From positions 915,338-979,337 of the forward strand of contig NW_011887301.1 in the NCBI RefSeq assembly GCF_000151315.2: 64,000 nt of DNA, in the 5' to 3' direction. Each line of letters begins with the position of its first letter. Positions within the stretch are counted from its first letter, which is position 1. This document shows, piece by piece, positions 33,285 through 45,012 of the stretch. Origin of the DNA: Capsaspora owczarzaki ATCC 30864. Its lineage: Eukaryota > Opisthokonta > Filasterea. The notes under the pieces were generated by a model, which saw only the letters and a program-made list of their open reading frames with translations, was not told the DNA's origin and did no database searches. The position numbers and the translations under genes are program-made.

Positions 33285-34542
33285 CTACAACAGAGGGGCC
33301 CATGGCACGAACGAGTCGACGAAGGCCTCCTGGGTTTGCATTGTAATGTTGAGCGGTATTGTTATTGGAACGCCAGACACACCGTGCTGGTATATTGCGT
33401 TTCGGATTTTCGCTCTTTGCTCGTGGCACATAGGGTCACGGTGGTGACAGTCGTTGCGAAAATCAGAATGAGCAAAGAATCAAAAAAAACTACACAACAG
33501 ACACTTTTTTCCGTTTGATAAACTCACCCGTCTTGTGTTTGGATGAAGACACACGGTATGCTCGCCAGTCGTCCGTCGTCCGAAACCATGTCAACGAGTA
33601 TCGAGTCTTCTGGAGGCTCGTTGTCAGCAACAATCATGGCGGCAGCACCTGCACTCGCCACATTGATTGCTTTTTCGATAAAGGAGCAAGTCCTGGTTTT
33701 TTGTTTTGTTGTTGTTGTTGTTGTTGTTGTTGCAAAGCGAATTGCTGTGAAATGAGTGCACATCAGATGTGGGGACCACTAGACGACGCAAGACATGCTT
33801 ACCCTCGCTCAACCATCACAACAGCGTCGTGGAACTGTTCGCCATTGAGCGGCTGACATGCGTCGTAAGGCTCGCTCAGCACAAGGTATGCCGGATCCAG
33901 CATAAACTCCTGTTTGGCGATATCCACCGAATGACAACAACAACAACAACAACAACAATAACAAAAAAAAATGTGAGGCACTGGAGACCATCCTGAAACA
34001 CGGGCGCCGCGACAACTTACAAAGTCCACGCCAATGTTGAACGAAATGACTCCAGTGTACATGTAGGCGATTTCTGGAGGGTCTAGAATTTCAAAGTAAA
34101 CATTTTCAGAGGGTATGGGTGCATTTCCTTCGAACGTCGTGGTGTGATAGGCGTATGCAGCCTCCTCGTTCTCGAGCGCATTGTCGAACTGTGCTTGAAG
34201 CGCTTCCATCTCTGCGGGGGTGAACAGCTGGTTGCCATGCGCGTCCACGTACACGCCGTTCGCTTCATCGTAGTAGATGTCCATGTGCATTTCCTCGCCG
34301 TCGTCGTCCAGATCGAACGCTGCAGAGCTGCTGCTGCTGCTTCTGTCAAACCGGCTCATGTCGACCTCGTCAGTGTCAAGGTCGATGTCCACTCCCTCCA
34401 GCAGCTCGGATCCATCGTGCTCGGCATCGAATCGGTACGCGACAGGCTCTAGTCGCTGCCGTTCGTGGGGCTGGGGCTGACTGTCAACCACGGAGACGGC
34501 GACGAGGATGGCCACGAGAATGAACGGCACCACGGTGCGCAT
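33285..34542 (-). CDS. PRADC1: PRADC1-like secreted protease-associated-domain protein
   Basis: Four exons (34542-34021, 33909-33803, 33692-33528, 33414-33285) join to 307 residues. Signal peptide VVPFILVAILVAVSVVDSQP (about 4-23). An extra acidic Ser/Asp-rich segment follows (about 40-135, EVDMSRFDRSSSSSSAAFDL), then the PRADC1 core: VYFEILDPPEIAYMYTG, LVLSEPYDACQPLNG, the PA block AVVMVERGTCSFIEKAINVA, AAAMIVADNEPPEDS, IPCVFIQTQDG, and the conserved end QHGVSGVPITIPLNITM ... FVPWAPLL with an N-glycosylation site (NIT). Animal PRADC1 is a small secreted glycoprotein consisting of one PA domain, with no protease domain; this one has the same composition plus the long N-terminal insert. A (GTT)n/(CAA)n run sits in intron 1. 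Confidence 0.83.
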
Positions 34543-36121
34543 CGTTGCGTTGTGTGCTTTGTATTGCGTGTTGCAAGTCGCAGTCGATTTGATAGTAGGA
34601 CTGTGGTTTATATTGAGTGTGTTTGTTATTTTTGTATTCACATAGTGACTTGTGGTGATTTTGCTTGAGGATTGACCAAGAACAAATTTCAGAATTGTGC
34701 GTTGCCAATTGGTCTGTCGCAAGCCAACAGAGCGAGTTAGTATTGGACATGTCCGCTCCGCACTCGGCGGCATTGTACTGTAAATATAATTCATTGACCA
34801 TTGTTAGTGAGACAGGCTGGATTACGTTGTACCGTTAGGTGAGACGGTCGCGATAATTTTGGTGCCATTTCTGACGCGAGTCTGAGCGTATTCCCGAGGG
34901 GTTTTTGCACACGTCTCTGCTTGATAAAATTGTTTGTATGTATTTCTTGTTGTACCTCAAGGTTGGCATGGAATACTAGACTGTAAGGTTTTTGGTTGTT
35001 GGTTTGAGAATGACCGGTCGCCTTCAGACAATTGGTTTGGAGGGCGTAATTGTGGCCTGCCAACGCTATTGAAATCGATCTTTCCGACAACGCCTACTAT
35101 TGGATTTCGCGACCACCACCGGTGCATTTCGAATACTAGACACACCAATCGCTACAACTGTACCCTAACCGGTGCATCCAGAACGACGCACGAAGCGATA
35201 CGAGGTCGACAAGCGGCAGACGACGAAAATTTTGATGATTTGCACTTTCTGTTTCGTCTCCCTCGCGCTCTACGCCTTCGCATGCACTAAATATACACTG
35301 AATCTCAACACACAGACATACATGGACTATTTGGCCTGCAACCGGCCCTCATACCAAGCCGCAATCAGACAAAAAAACATGCTAACCCATAATGCAACTT
35401 TGCCCTTGCGCATAAATCGTTGATTTGTTGCTGCAGTTCATTTGCCTGGATAGCACGAGCACCAGCAACATGCTTCATCGAAACAAAGAAACAACACTGC
35501 TGTCTTAAATATTTCTGCCGCCCGCCAAGAGCTGCCGCCGCGTCTGCTCACACTCAAAACCGAGCGTGAGCTGCGCGTTACCCTGCGTGTGCCGCGATCT
35601 CGTGCTTCCCTTTTGCTGCTTTCGACTTTTTTTTTTCAATCATCACCCACATCATCTAATCATTCACCACAGGGTTTATCACACACTTTCATGCTTTCAT
35701 CAAATGCAAAAGCGAGAAAGCGCAGATTGAGTGCGTTCTCGCCCCCCATTTTTCCTCTCGCCGCAACGCGCAATCTCCAGGCAACCAGCTTTTGTTTTGT
35801 TGTTTATTAGTTACACCGAAAGCCCGAACGCATACCGATGCGATGCAAGTTGGGACGAAATACCTGAAAGGAGCAGCAGGCCAGAAATAAACCTAAAACT
35901 GAGATGGCTTTGTTGAGAGTTATTTTGGGCTCGCGTCCAGTACAAAAACAGCCATCGTTGCGTCCTTTGCCTGTTCAGTCTCCATTTTTCCTCAAACACT
36001 GTGGACGCTTCGAACTTGCTTGAAACACTCCATCCATTAACATTGGACCTCGATTTCCTCTGGTCTACTTCTTCACAACCGAATTCACAACCGAAACCAA
36101 ACAAAAACCAACAAAAACACC
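34543..36121. other. Divergent intergenic region, no gene seen
   Basis: 1.58 kb between the PRADC1-like start (minus) and the permuted-Ras start (plus). It is more AT-rich and less T-tract-dominated than other spacers here. Short frames exist (e.g. 35172-35423, 83 codons with a hydrophobic segment KILMICTFCFVSLALYAF) but none has a recognisable domain, splice pattern or paralogue in the window. It holds at least two promoters. Confidence 0.5.
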
Positions 36122-39100
36122 ATGTTCTTTGCTTCGCGTTACGTTCATGCAACCAGCTCGGCCGCTCCGCTTTTCGAGGACATTGATGCATCTCTAGAAG
36201 AACAAGATCTGGTCACCGTCTCTCGTCGCAACCGCGTTGACGATGGCGAGGTACAGGGATTGGAGCGCCTCGACCAAACGTCCTCGAAAAGATCAACTCT
36301 GACGTGAGCGTTCTCTTTGTTTCGTTCTTGTTGGCTTGAAACAGACTTGCTTGTTGGACATTCTTGATACCGCTGGCCAAGAAGAGTACAGCTCCATGCG
36401 AGAGCAGGTGAGTAATACATGTTATTGACACATCGCAAGAGAAGCCAAAGTCGTGGCTCACCTTTTGGTTGCCAAAAAATCAACCCTCCTTGCCGCAGTA
36501 CATGCGCGTGGGCGACTGCTTCCTGGTGGTCTACTCTGTCACCTCTCGCTCGTCGTTCGACTCTGCTTGCCTCATGCGCGACTTTATCCTGCGAATCCGA
36601 GACACGGACGAAATTCCGGTTGTACGTGACGATCACTGCTTTTTTTTGCTCATCTCCATCAAAAACAAACAGCTGCACGTTTCTCACATTACTCTTGCCC
36701 TGGAACAATTCTTGCAACTAGGTTCTGGTCGGCAACAAGTGTGACTTGGCCTCCGACCGAGAGGTTACTCGCGAAGAGGGTCTTGCAGCGGCCAAGCGCA
36801 TGGGTGCTGCAGCGTTTTTTGAGACGTCCGCGAAAAAGCGCTTGAACGTCGAAGAGAGCTTCTTTGAGCTTGTGCGTCACACACCGCGCCAGGGTGTAGA
36901 GTACCGTGTTGTCGTTCTCGGCGACGGCGGTGTTGGCAAGTCCGCCCTGACCATTCAATTCATCCAACATCACTTTGTGGATGAGTACGACCCCACGATC
37001 GAGGATTCTTACCGCAAGCAGTGTGTCATCTCCGGGCTACGACATGCAGCCCCTTCCGCGCGTCGGGCTGCCGGTCGACCGAAGAGCAAGTGTAAGCTAA
37101 GCGCCTCTGCTGCTGGACTGACGTTGACGAACACGACGACATACATCCAATCAAAGCTCACATTTCCAAACCTGTTTGGGTGTTTCCCCCTCGACTGCTG
37201 GATGATACACTGCCACAGCGGTTTTGCAGGAACTTTTCAATTGCTTTGCGTCCAAGGAGTCTGAGACTGTCGTTGCACCGCCTCGCCCCGCTGTTGTTCG
37301 ACAGGCAGAAATCATGTCGACCAACGTTGGCATGCTCTCGCTTGGCTCACTTGCAGAGCCAGCGGAAATCATGACGGGCGATCCTGTCAAGTGCGCTGGC
37401 TGCCACGGCGTGCTTTCAAGCCTGTCAACGCTGACCCTGAGCAACAAGTCTGCCAAGCAGGCCGTCTGGAAGTGGTGAGTTTGCCAAAACGATTGGATTA
37501 TTGTCAACAATGACAAATCCACGATGCCAATCCTCTCTAACACTCCTTTCGTTGTACAGCGAGTTCTGCGGCCACGAAAACGCCAACATCCATGCTGGCG
37601 AAGTTCCAGACCAACCCACCGTCGATTACATTCTCGAGTCTGTCGCCCCCTCAATGTCCCAGTCGCAGGACACGTCGCTGGTCGTGTACTGCCTCGACAT
37701 TAGCGGCTCCATGTGCGTCACGACCGAACTGCCCCGCCTTCAAAGTGAATGGCGTGCAGCCCGCACCACAACTGGCTCGGACGCGCCCGTGTCCGCCGAC
37801 CAGTACCTCCCCGGAGAGACTCGCGGTGCAAAGTACATGAGCCGCCTGCAGTGCATCCAAGAAGCCGTATCGCGCAATCTGCAGCGCATCCACGACGAAA
37901 ACCCCAACCGTCGTGTGGTGCTGGTTGTTTTCAGCAGCGAGGTCGTCGTGATTGGCGATGGCTTGACGCACATCCCAGAGACTGTCACTGGGTCCAAGCT
38001 GGAAAGCTTTGCCACGCTCACGGACGCTGGCCACTCTCTGGCTGAGAAGGTCGAGCCAATCTCCAAGTCGCTGGCCCAGCTCAAGCGCAAAGTCGAGGGT
38101 CTGGAAGAATCGGGTGCGACGGCCCTCGGTCCTGCGCTTGCAGTTGCTGTTGGCATGGCTGGCCGCGTTCCAGGCTCTGAAGTCGTGCTGTGCACGGACG
38201 GCATCCCCAACGTTGGACTCGGTGCCATTGATGGTGCCGCTGATCCGTTAGCTGCTGCTGCCTTCTACACGCGCATCGGCGAGCTGGCCCGCGAGCAAGA
38301 CACGACCATCTCTCTCCTCGGCATTTCCGGCACCGACTGTGGCTTGCAACACTTGTCCGCGTGCGCAAAAATGACGTCGGGCACAGTGAATGTGCTCCAC
38401 CCCGTGGAGATTGTTCGCGAAATGCGCAAAATTTCCCAAAACCCGATCGTGGCCAACAATGTCGAAATCACCCTCCGCTCCAGCCCGGGCATCCAGTTCG
38501 ACGGCGTCAATGCGCCAGAGAGTGGATCGACAGCCGTGATCAAGCTTGGCAATGCCTTGCGGGAGTGCGACCGAGCCTTCATGTTTCGCAACATTGTGCC
38601 TGCCAAGCAGCTGGGCGCGCACACAACCTTCCAAGCCCAGATTCGCTTCACTCGACTGGACGGCGCCAAGTGTCTCCGAGTCATCACCGCCCGCCGCGAA
38701 ATCACATCAGACGTGGAAGTTGCCCGCAACGGACTGGTGATTTCGACCATGTCCCTTGCTGCGGCTCAACTCGGCTCGGTGCTGGCTCAAAACGCTGCAT
38801 TCAGTCAAGCTCGTGCCTTGCTCTCTGGCACAGAGCGTCTCATGCGCGTGTGTGCCAAGACAGATGCTCAAATGGAAGAGCATGCAACGTTTGTCGGCGA
38901 AACGCACGACCTCGATCAGGCCATTTCCGAGTATTCCCGCAAGTCCCGAAAGGCTCTGGCAACCCCTGGCAAGGCCGACACCGCGGAGATGTCCAGCGTG
39001 CTCTTTGGCACTGCAAAATCCACTCGTGAAACCAAGCTGCCCGATGGCATTGTCCGAACTCTTGCGACCATGAGCACCACTCCGGTCAATCTCTTCTACA

Positions 39101-39183
39101 GCGGCGAAGCAAAGCGCAAGCTTGTCACGTCTCGCAAGACCACCGAAGCGGCCAAGCGCGAGTACTATGCCTACACCTGCTAA
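36122..39183 (+). CDS. Circularly permuted Ras GTPase fused to a zinc finger and vWA domain (cpRas)
   Basis: Six exons (36122-36250, 36345-36407, 36499-36621, 36722-37091, 37219-37474, 37560-39183) join in frame to 854 residues. The Ras fold is present with its order rotated: [19 protein letters not shown] (G3, 51-55), VLVGNKCDL (G4, 110-113), FFETSAKK (G5, 139-143), a short link [10 protein letters not shown], then [17 protein letters not shown] (G1 P-loop, 172-179) and [18 protein letters not shown] (G2, Thr197). The break falls between strands beta2 and beta3. All nucleotide-contact motifs are intact. There follow a zinc finger (C286-x2-C289, C313-x2-C316) and a vWA domain with MIDAS DISGS (359-363) and CTDGIPN. 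Circularly permutated Ras proteins with vWA domains are known from Dictyostelium and scattered eukaryotes; cellular role unknown. No CAAX box. The exon 4/5 junction (AAGT/GTAAGC ... CCACAG/CGG) is required to keep frame. Confidence 0.88.
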
Positions 39184-39394
39184 GGCATTGTCAGAGTGCT
39201 ACACGTCTCACTATTTCGTTGTTGTACAGTACCCAGCCAGTAGTGGTTGTTGATGTTGCGTCGAACTTTTATTGAAGCATCAAATAAAAGACCGCTTGTT
39301 TATTTCAAACAACAGAGGAAATAAATAAAACAGCACAGCACAAAATAAATTAACAAACAAATCAAAACGACAAGATGACAGAGAAGAAAAAAGC

Positions 39395-42300
39395 TCAGCC
39401 AAACGTAAAACCGCCACACCCGTGACGAATCGCAATCAAGACTTTTTGTCGCAATTCAGTCTCACTCGTGTACGCCGGCAGTTGTAGCAGATTAAAGCAG
39501 GTGGCTGCGCGAGGTAAATGACTACCATCCTCGGGCAATGAAGACAGGGTAAACTGACCGCCTTGCGAGTGCATGGCAGAGAGATTGGCAAACCCACCGG
39601 GCGGCAGGCGGCACATTCCAGTCGAGAACTGCAACAGTAGCGAGCGCTCGCTCTGTGACAAGTCGCGAACAAGTGCCCAAAACCATTCAATGATCGTGGC
39701 GGACAGCTGATCGCCGTACTTTGTGTGTTGCTGCCAATCATCCACATCAATGTTCGACGATCCGGCGACCAGCAGAGCAAGCTCGCCAGATGAGAACACT
39801 GCCAAGTTTGGGTGCGGAATGATGCTATAGAGACCCCTGGCAAACTCGCTCGCTGCCTCACGGAGGCCTTTGAAGGCAAAGTCCACGCGCGCGCGAACAA
39901 ACTCGTGCTTGTTGGCTTGCGTGACAAGGGTCTGGGATCCATTGGGGCACAAGTTGAAAGTGCGCATGGTGCCCGCGTTGTTCACAAAACTTGCGTGCCC
40001 CGGGAAGGGGTCGGCGGGATTGTGGACAGGGTCGGATGACGACGCACCGCTGCCATTAACACGCACTATAGAGCGATTGGTCTCCACCACCGAGACCGAC
40101 AAAGAAGAGTCCCAGTCTGGGTCGTAGTCAAAGGAATCATCGGACAATCCTTCAACCTCGTCGGCAACGTTGGTGGTGGGGGCGCACACTCGACTCGTAG
40201 GGTTTGGAAGACGAATTTCCACGTCCACCGAAAACATCATTGCCAAATCGTTCTCCATCCCAGCAATGTCCTGGCTCAAAAGCCACGAAAGACTCTTGGA
40301 CAATGCCGGATCTACCGTGTCCAGATCGTCCAAGTCAACCGGCTTGCCGAGAACCAGCTTCCAAAACGCAGACGAGAAGGTGGCTGGAATGTTCTCTTTG
40401 GTCGCGATTGCATATCCAACGGCCAATCCAATGGAGTACATGCGTCGATGCCGAAGAGTCTTGTCGTTGGGGTCCATGGACAGGGCGAATGCAGAGACTG
40501 GAACAATGGCTGCGCCGTCCTGTCCCTGGTCCACATTGTTGTTGGCGGCCTGAGCCGAGGACGCCGCTGCATCGCGACCCTTGTCAATCACAGAGAACAG
40601 TTGATAGTCTGGCCGGATGACCTCTCCAGCCAGGAGAGCAAACATTTCACGACGCGGTCCCCAACCTGTTGCCGGCTCGCCGCGGAACTGCACATTGGGC
40701 ACTGAGACTTGCAGACCAAACGCAGACTGGAAGGTATGACAGCCTTCTGAAAGGCTGTCGAGTAGATGCGAGCGGTCGAGCTTGAGCAGCCAGCTCTGAC
40801 CAGGCCGACGAAGATTGAGCTGTCGATACATCCACGCGAGCTTGTTCTCCATCGTCAAGCATGTCGGGTAGCGCGTGACCAGGAATTGCAAAGTACTATC
40901 CAACAGGGAAGACTCGCTGGCCACAAACGCATTAATCAGGGCATAGTACTCGGGCACTTCGGCAAGCATCGTGACACATCGAGCAACCACTGCCTGATTT
41001 CGCGTAGCCGCATATACAGCATCATCCGTCGGTCTTGCTGCGCGCCATTGACTGCTGCTGCCACTATTGGGATGGATCAGCGTCGTCAGCAGCTTGAGCT
41101 GCGCGGGCATGGCGCGCATCAGCGGCCGGATGCAGTCTTTGCGTTCTTTGAAAACGCTATACAAGAGCGGCGTCCAGCCGTTCTCGTCCAGCAAGTACAC
41201 TGGATGCCCGCTGCAGAGAAGAGTCTCGACACAGGGCAGGGAGCCAATGGCGGCCGCACAATGCAACGCGGTCGTGCCGTGCACATCGCAACACACCAGC
41301 GGATGTAAAAGCGCCTTGGTAGAGTCGAGCGCCACCGAGGCGGGATAGTTGGAAGTGGAAAACTGGACTTCGGCAATGTCCGGCTCAAGTCCGGCACGCT
41401 GTGCCATAATCCGACTGGCAATCTCTTGCACGCAGTCCGAATGACCCATGGAGCAGGCGAGCCACAAGGGGGTGATGCCATCGTCATCCGCAAAGAACAA
41501 AAACTGCGGGGGAAGGGCATCCAAGATGACTGTCAGCACGTTGACTTGCCCAGAGAGGACGGCCTGGTGGACGAGCGTCTCGCCATCATCCGAGTCGCCC
41601 AACCGCACAATAACATGTCCTGTGTCGGCGAGAGGCTGAATCGCACGCTGAACTGGCTGCACTTTGCTTGGTGAAGAGGACGGTGATGCGGCTGACGGGG
41701 GCGCCAGGCGCTGGCGAGACTGGTTGACGCGACGATTGACGGCAGCGTTCGGCAACTCACGATCAGGTGCAGGCGAGCGGCCACCCAACACACCCAACGC
41801 GCGACTCTGTTCATTGAGGATGGAAGCCAAGGAAACGGCAGCTCGCCTGTTCGAGCGGTCGTCGAGTCGCCGAACGGGAGATGTGGCTGGTTGTGATGCC
41901 GTAACAACACCCGAATCTGAAAATGTCACGGCATGCCGCCCAGAGCTAGAGCTGGACGTGGATGCCTGGGCTTGGTCGGTCAAGAACGGCAAGGCCGCCT
42001 CGATACTCTCTTGATCGCGCTGCCAGTTGCGACTGTGCGTTTTCTGCGCGGCCAAAAGCGTCGTTGTCATTCGGCGCTGCTCACGATCGAGCTGCGAGCC
42101 TAGCGTGCCAGCCTCGCTCGCCTGCCACAGGTGGGTGGTGACTGTGCACACTTCGGGAAATCCCAGCAAGAATTCGACGCACGCCAAGCTTCCCTGGGCC
42201 GCCGCTACTTGGAGCAGTCTCCACAATGTACGAGCCTGGGGATTGTTCAGCGGCTTTTGTGACAACGTCCCGGATGACGCTGCGGCCGGTGATTGCCCTC

Positions 42301-44719
42301 GTCGCTCGAGCAGACGTTGAAGAGGAATGGTGGTGGGGGCACCCGCCGCCAAGTCCAGAAGGTCGTCGTGCACCTCAGTCGCACGCAACGTTCGCGAGCT
42401 CAGCAGCTCCCACATGCTGGAATCGCCGCTCTTGATGGCAACTCGAAGCGCAGTTTGATTCGAGAGCGTGCACAACTGGGTCCGAACAAGCGCAGTGTCA
42501 AGCAATAGCCGAGCGACTTCCACATGATTTCCACTGACAGCGGCAATGAATGGGGTCATGTTGGCTTCTTCGTGAGCAAAGTAGTTGATTGCATGAGCGT
42601 CACGCACACTTGACGATTCAAGCAGCTTTTTGACGCGGACAACGTCTCCAGCCTGACAGGCGCGGTACAAACGGGCACCAGCGGCGCGGAAGCTATGATG
42701 GTATTCAAGTTGCTCCAGCGGCGTCGTAGATTGACTGGGCTGAGCTGCAGACGGATTGTCGTCATCGGATCCATCGGATCCATCGTCCACAATCCGTCTT
42801 CGTTTGGCTGCGTGAGACGGTTGCTCTGCCAAACTGGCGGAGAGCCCGGCCGCCGTTAGGCGACATGGCATGCACTTGTAGTTGTCAGGAATGTCATCTT
42901 CATCAATGATGTTGACACAGGCTGCATGCTGCCATTTCTGAGTGTGTCAAAGAAGAAGATATAGTCGGACGAGTGAGCAAATGCGGCATTGGTGATAAGA
43001 CAAACAGAGAGCAAGAGAACAAAAAAAAAAAAACCCAAGCAACTCGAATCGACGACTTACTCGGCACATTCGTCCCGTGCAGCAGACCATAAGCCCGGAG
43101 TAATCTGCACTTGAGCCGCACGTGCACTCGGTGACTTCGGCAGATTGGACTTCCTCGTCGTCGCTCACGACAAAGGCGTCGTCCTCATCGTCTTCAGCTT
43201 CATCATCGCTCGCATCCATCTCAAGGCTTGGATCGTGACCGAGGGTTTTGCTGACAGTGCCCTCCTCGACCAGAGCGAGGGCTGACGCTTCAAATACGCT
43301 CAAAGTTCCCGCTTTCCGAGCTGCAACTCGAGCAAGGGCGGCAGCCCTTTCATCATCGCGATGTCGATGCAACGATGCTGCCCTCCCCGAGTGTGAGCGC
43401 TGTGATGGCTGCTGCGACAGAGGGCGCTTGGTTCCTCGAGTGGCAGGCGAGAGCTCGGTTGGCGACTGAGAGCGGCCTGTCGACGCAGGCGTACCGTGCC
43501 GATTGCGCTTACTAGATTCGGTTGTCGGGGTGTCCAACATTGCGGGATTGCCGTTCTCATTGCCATCGGCACCAGCATCCTCATCATCGTCGTCAAGGAT
43601 GACACGTTTTCGACGAACGACGGGAGAGAATTCCGGTGGGTGCTCTTTCGTCTTGGAAGGCTCTTGTGAGGCAACGCTATGGTCTTGCTGTGATGCGCGC
43701 CGCCGCCGAGCGCCGGAACGAACTGGAGCGGGTTCTTGGCGGCTCTCATCAGTTTGGCTCGAGCTGTCATCGCTCGCCGCCTCATCGTCCTCTCTCGTGC
43801 GATTGTCCACGTTCTTAGGGACAGTGACTCGCCGTGCGACAGGCTTGCCGCGCCGCTTTGTGGGCGGTGATTCGTCGTCGCCGTCGTCGTTGGGACTCGA
43901 ACCTTGTGCATCGCCCTCGCCCGAACTCTCACTGCTTGCATGATTGTCACTGCCTGAGCCATCCTCGTCGCTCTCGTCGCTGACAATAAAGTCGACATCG
44001 CTTGCATCCTCGCGGTCCTCCCGCTCGCGATTGTACGAGTTGAACATTGGCACGAACGACGTGACTGTTTTCGTGTGAACGGCTCGCCCGCTTGAGCTCG
44101 GCAAGCGACTCTGCGATGATCTCGACTGCGATGATCCTGGTGAGTGTCTTGGCGAGTGTCTTGGCGATCCGCGCTGGCTCCGCTTGGGCGTCGACGGCTC
44201 GTCTTCTTCGTCGTCATCATCCGACGACGCCGAGGCAAACGCAAAGTCCTCCGCCCGCAGACCGCGCGTCGCCTCCGCAGCGTGACTACGGGCAATGGCA
44301 TCTGCGTTCGTCGTCTCGGTCGCAGCGGCAGTGGCTTGTGCTCGGCCATTGTTCACGACTCGCGTTGTGGCGCGCTTATTTGGCGCCATTTCTTGGGGAT
44401 CAGCACGCTTCGCTGCAGCGCGTCCAGTCTCGTTCTTGTTGCGTGCACGCGTCACTGGTCGACTGCTGCTACTTGCGGCCAAATCATCATCATCATCATC
44501 ATCATAGTCACTATCGGCTGCTGAGCGCGGATTGCCGCTGGTCTGAGCCGGGATTTGGCGCGTGCGTTTCATCTCCTCCTCCTCTTCCTCGTCGTTGTCG
44601 TTGCCGTCGTCGTCATCGGTGAGGATTGCCTTTTGGCGACGTTTTCGGACAGCTGCAGCAACATTAGACGGATGATCATCGTCGGTCGAATCCGAGTCGA
44701 CGGGTGCTCGTTTGCGCAT
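39395..44719 (-). CDS. PHD-ankyrin-HECT E3 ubiquitin ligase
   Basis: Two exons (44719-43061 and 42937-39395) with an in-phase 123-bp intron encode 1733 residues. Residues 1-525 are a nuclear-type acidic/Ser-rich region with basic patches (RKRRQKAILTDDDD; several PTKRRGKP-like motifs). A PHD finger spans the intron (about 530-585: CTCG ... MVCC ... MCR-KWQHAAC ... YKCMPC). Ankyrin repeats follow (about 590-720, ANMTPFIAAVSGNHVEVARL; about 990-1155, DGITPLWLACSMGHSDC and HGTTALHCAAAIGSLPC). The HECT domain (about 1265-1733) has VQFRGEPATGWGPRREMF and the catalytic Cys in RAATCFNLLQLPAY (about residue 1699), ending GCGGFTFG. HECT ligases transfer ubiquitin through that Cys; PHD suggests chromatin binding. 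The same frame is open to an ATG at 44770, so the start could be 17 codons earlier. Confidence 0.87.
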
Positions 44720-45012
44720 GCTGCACACACTAAGAAGACTGATGGACTGAATGACTGAGAAATGGTCCACGTTCCAACTTGAGGCAAAGTCAACAAGTCA
44801 CAACTACTGTCCACTTTGCAAAAATAAGAGTACAGTGTATAAAAGATTTTGGATTTGTTAAAAAAAAAAACAAGGACATTGAATGCAAGCACAAATCAGA
44901 TGCCCAAAATGAAAAGAATAACAGCAATAACGAAAGGGTCCCCCAAACAAGGCAGGCACTGGAATGATCCCGTAGTGCCGCAAGTTAGATGAGAGATGGA
45001 ACTGCAGGAACT

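Noticed and set aside
36122-37264. Two broken canonical Ras genes side by side
   Set aside because: The two halves overlap in no motif, each motif occurs once, and frame is continuous through the splice junctions into the zinc finger and vWA region.
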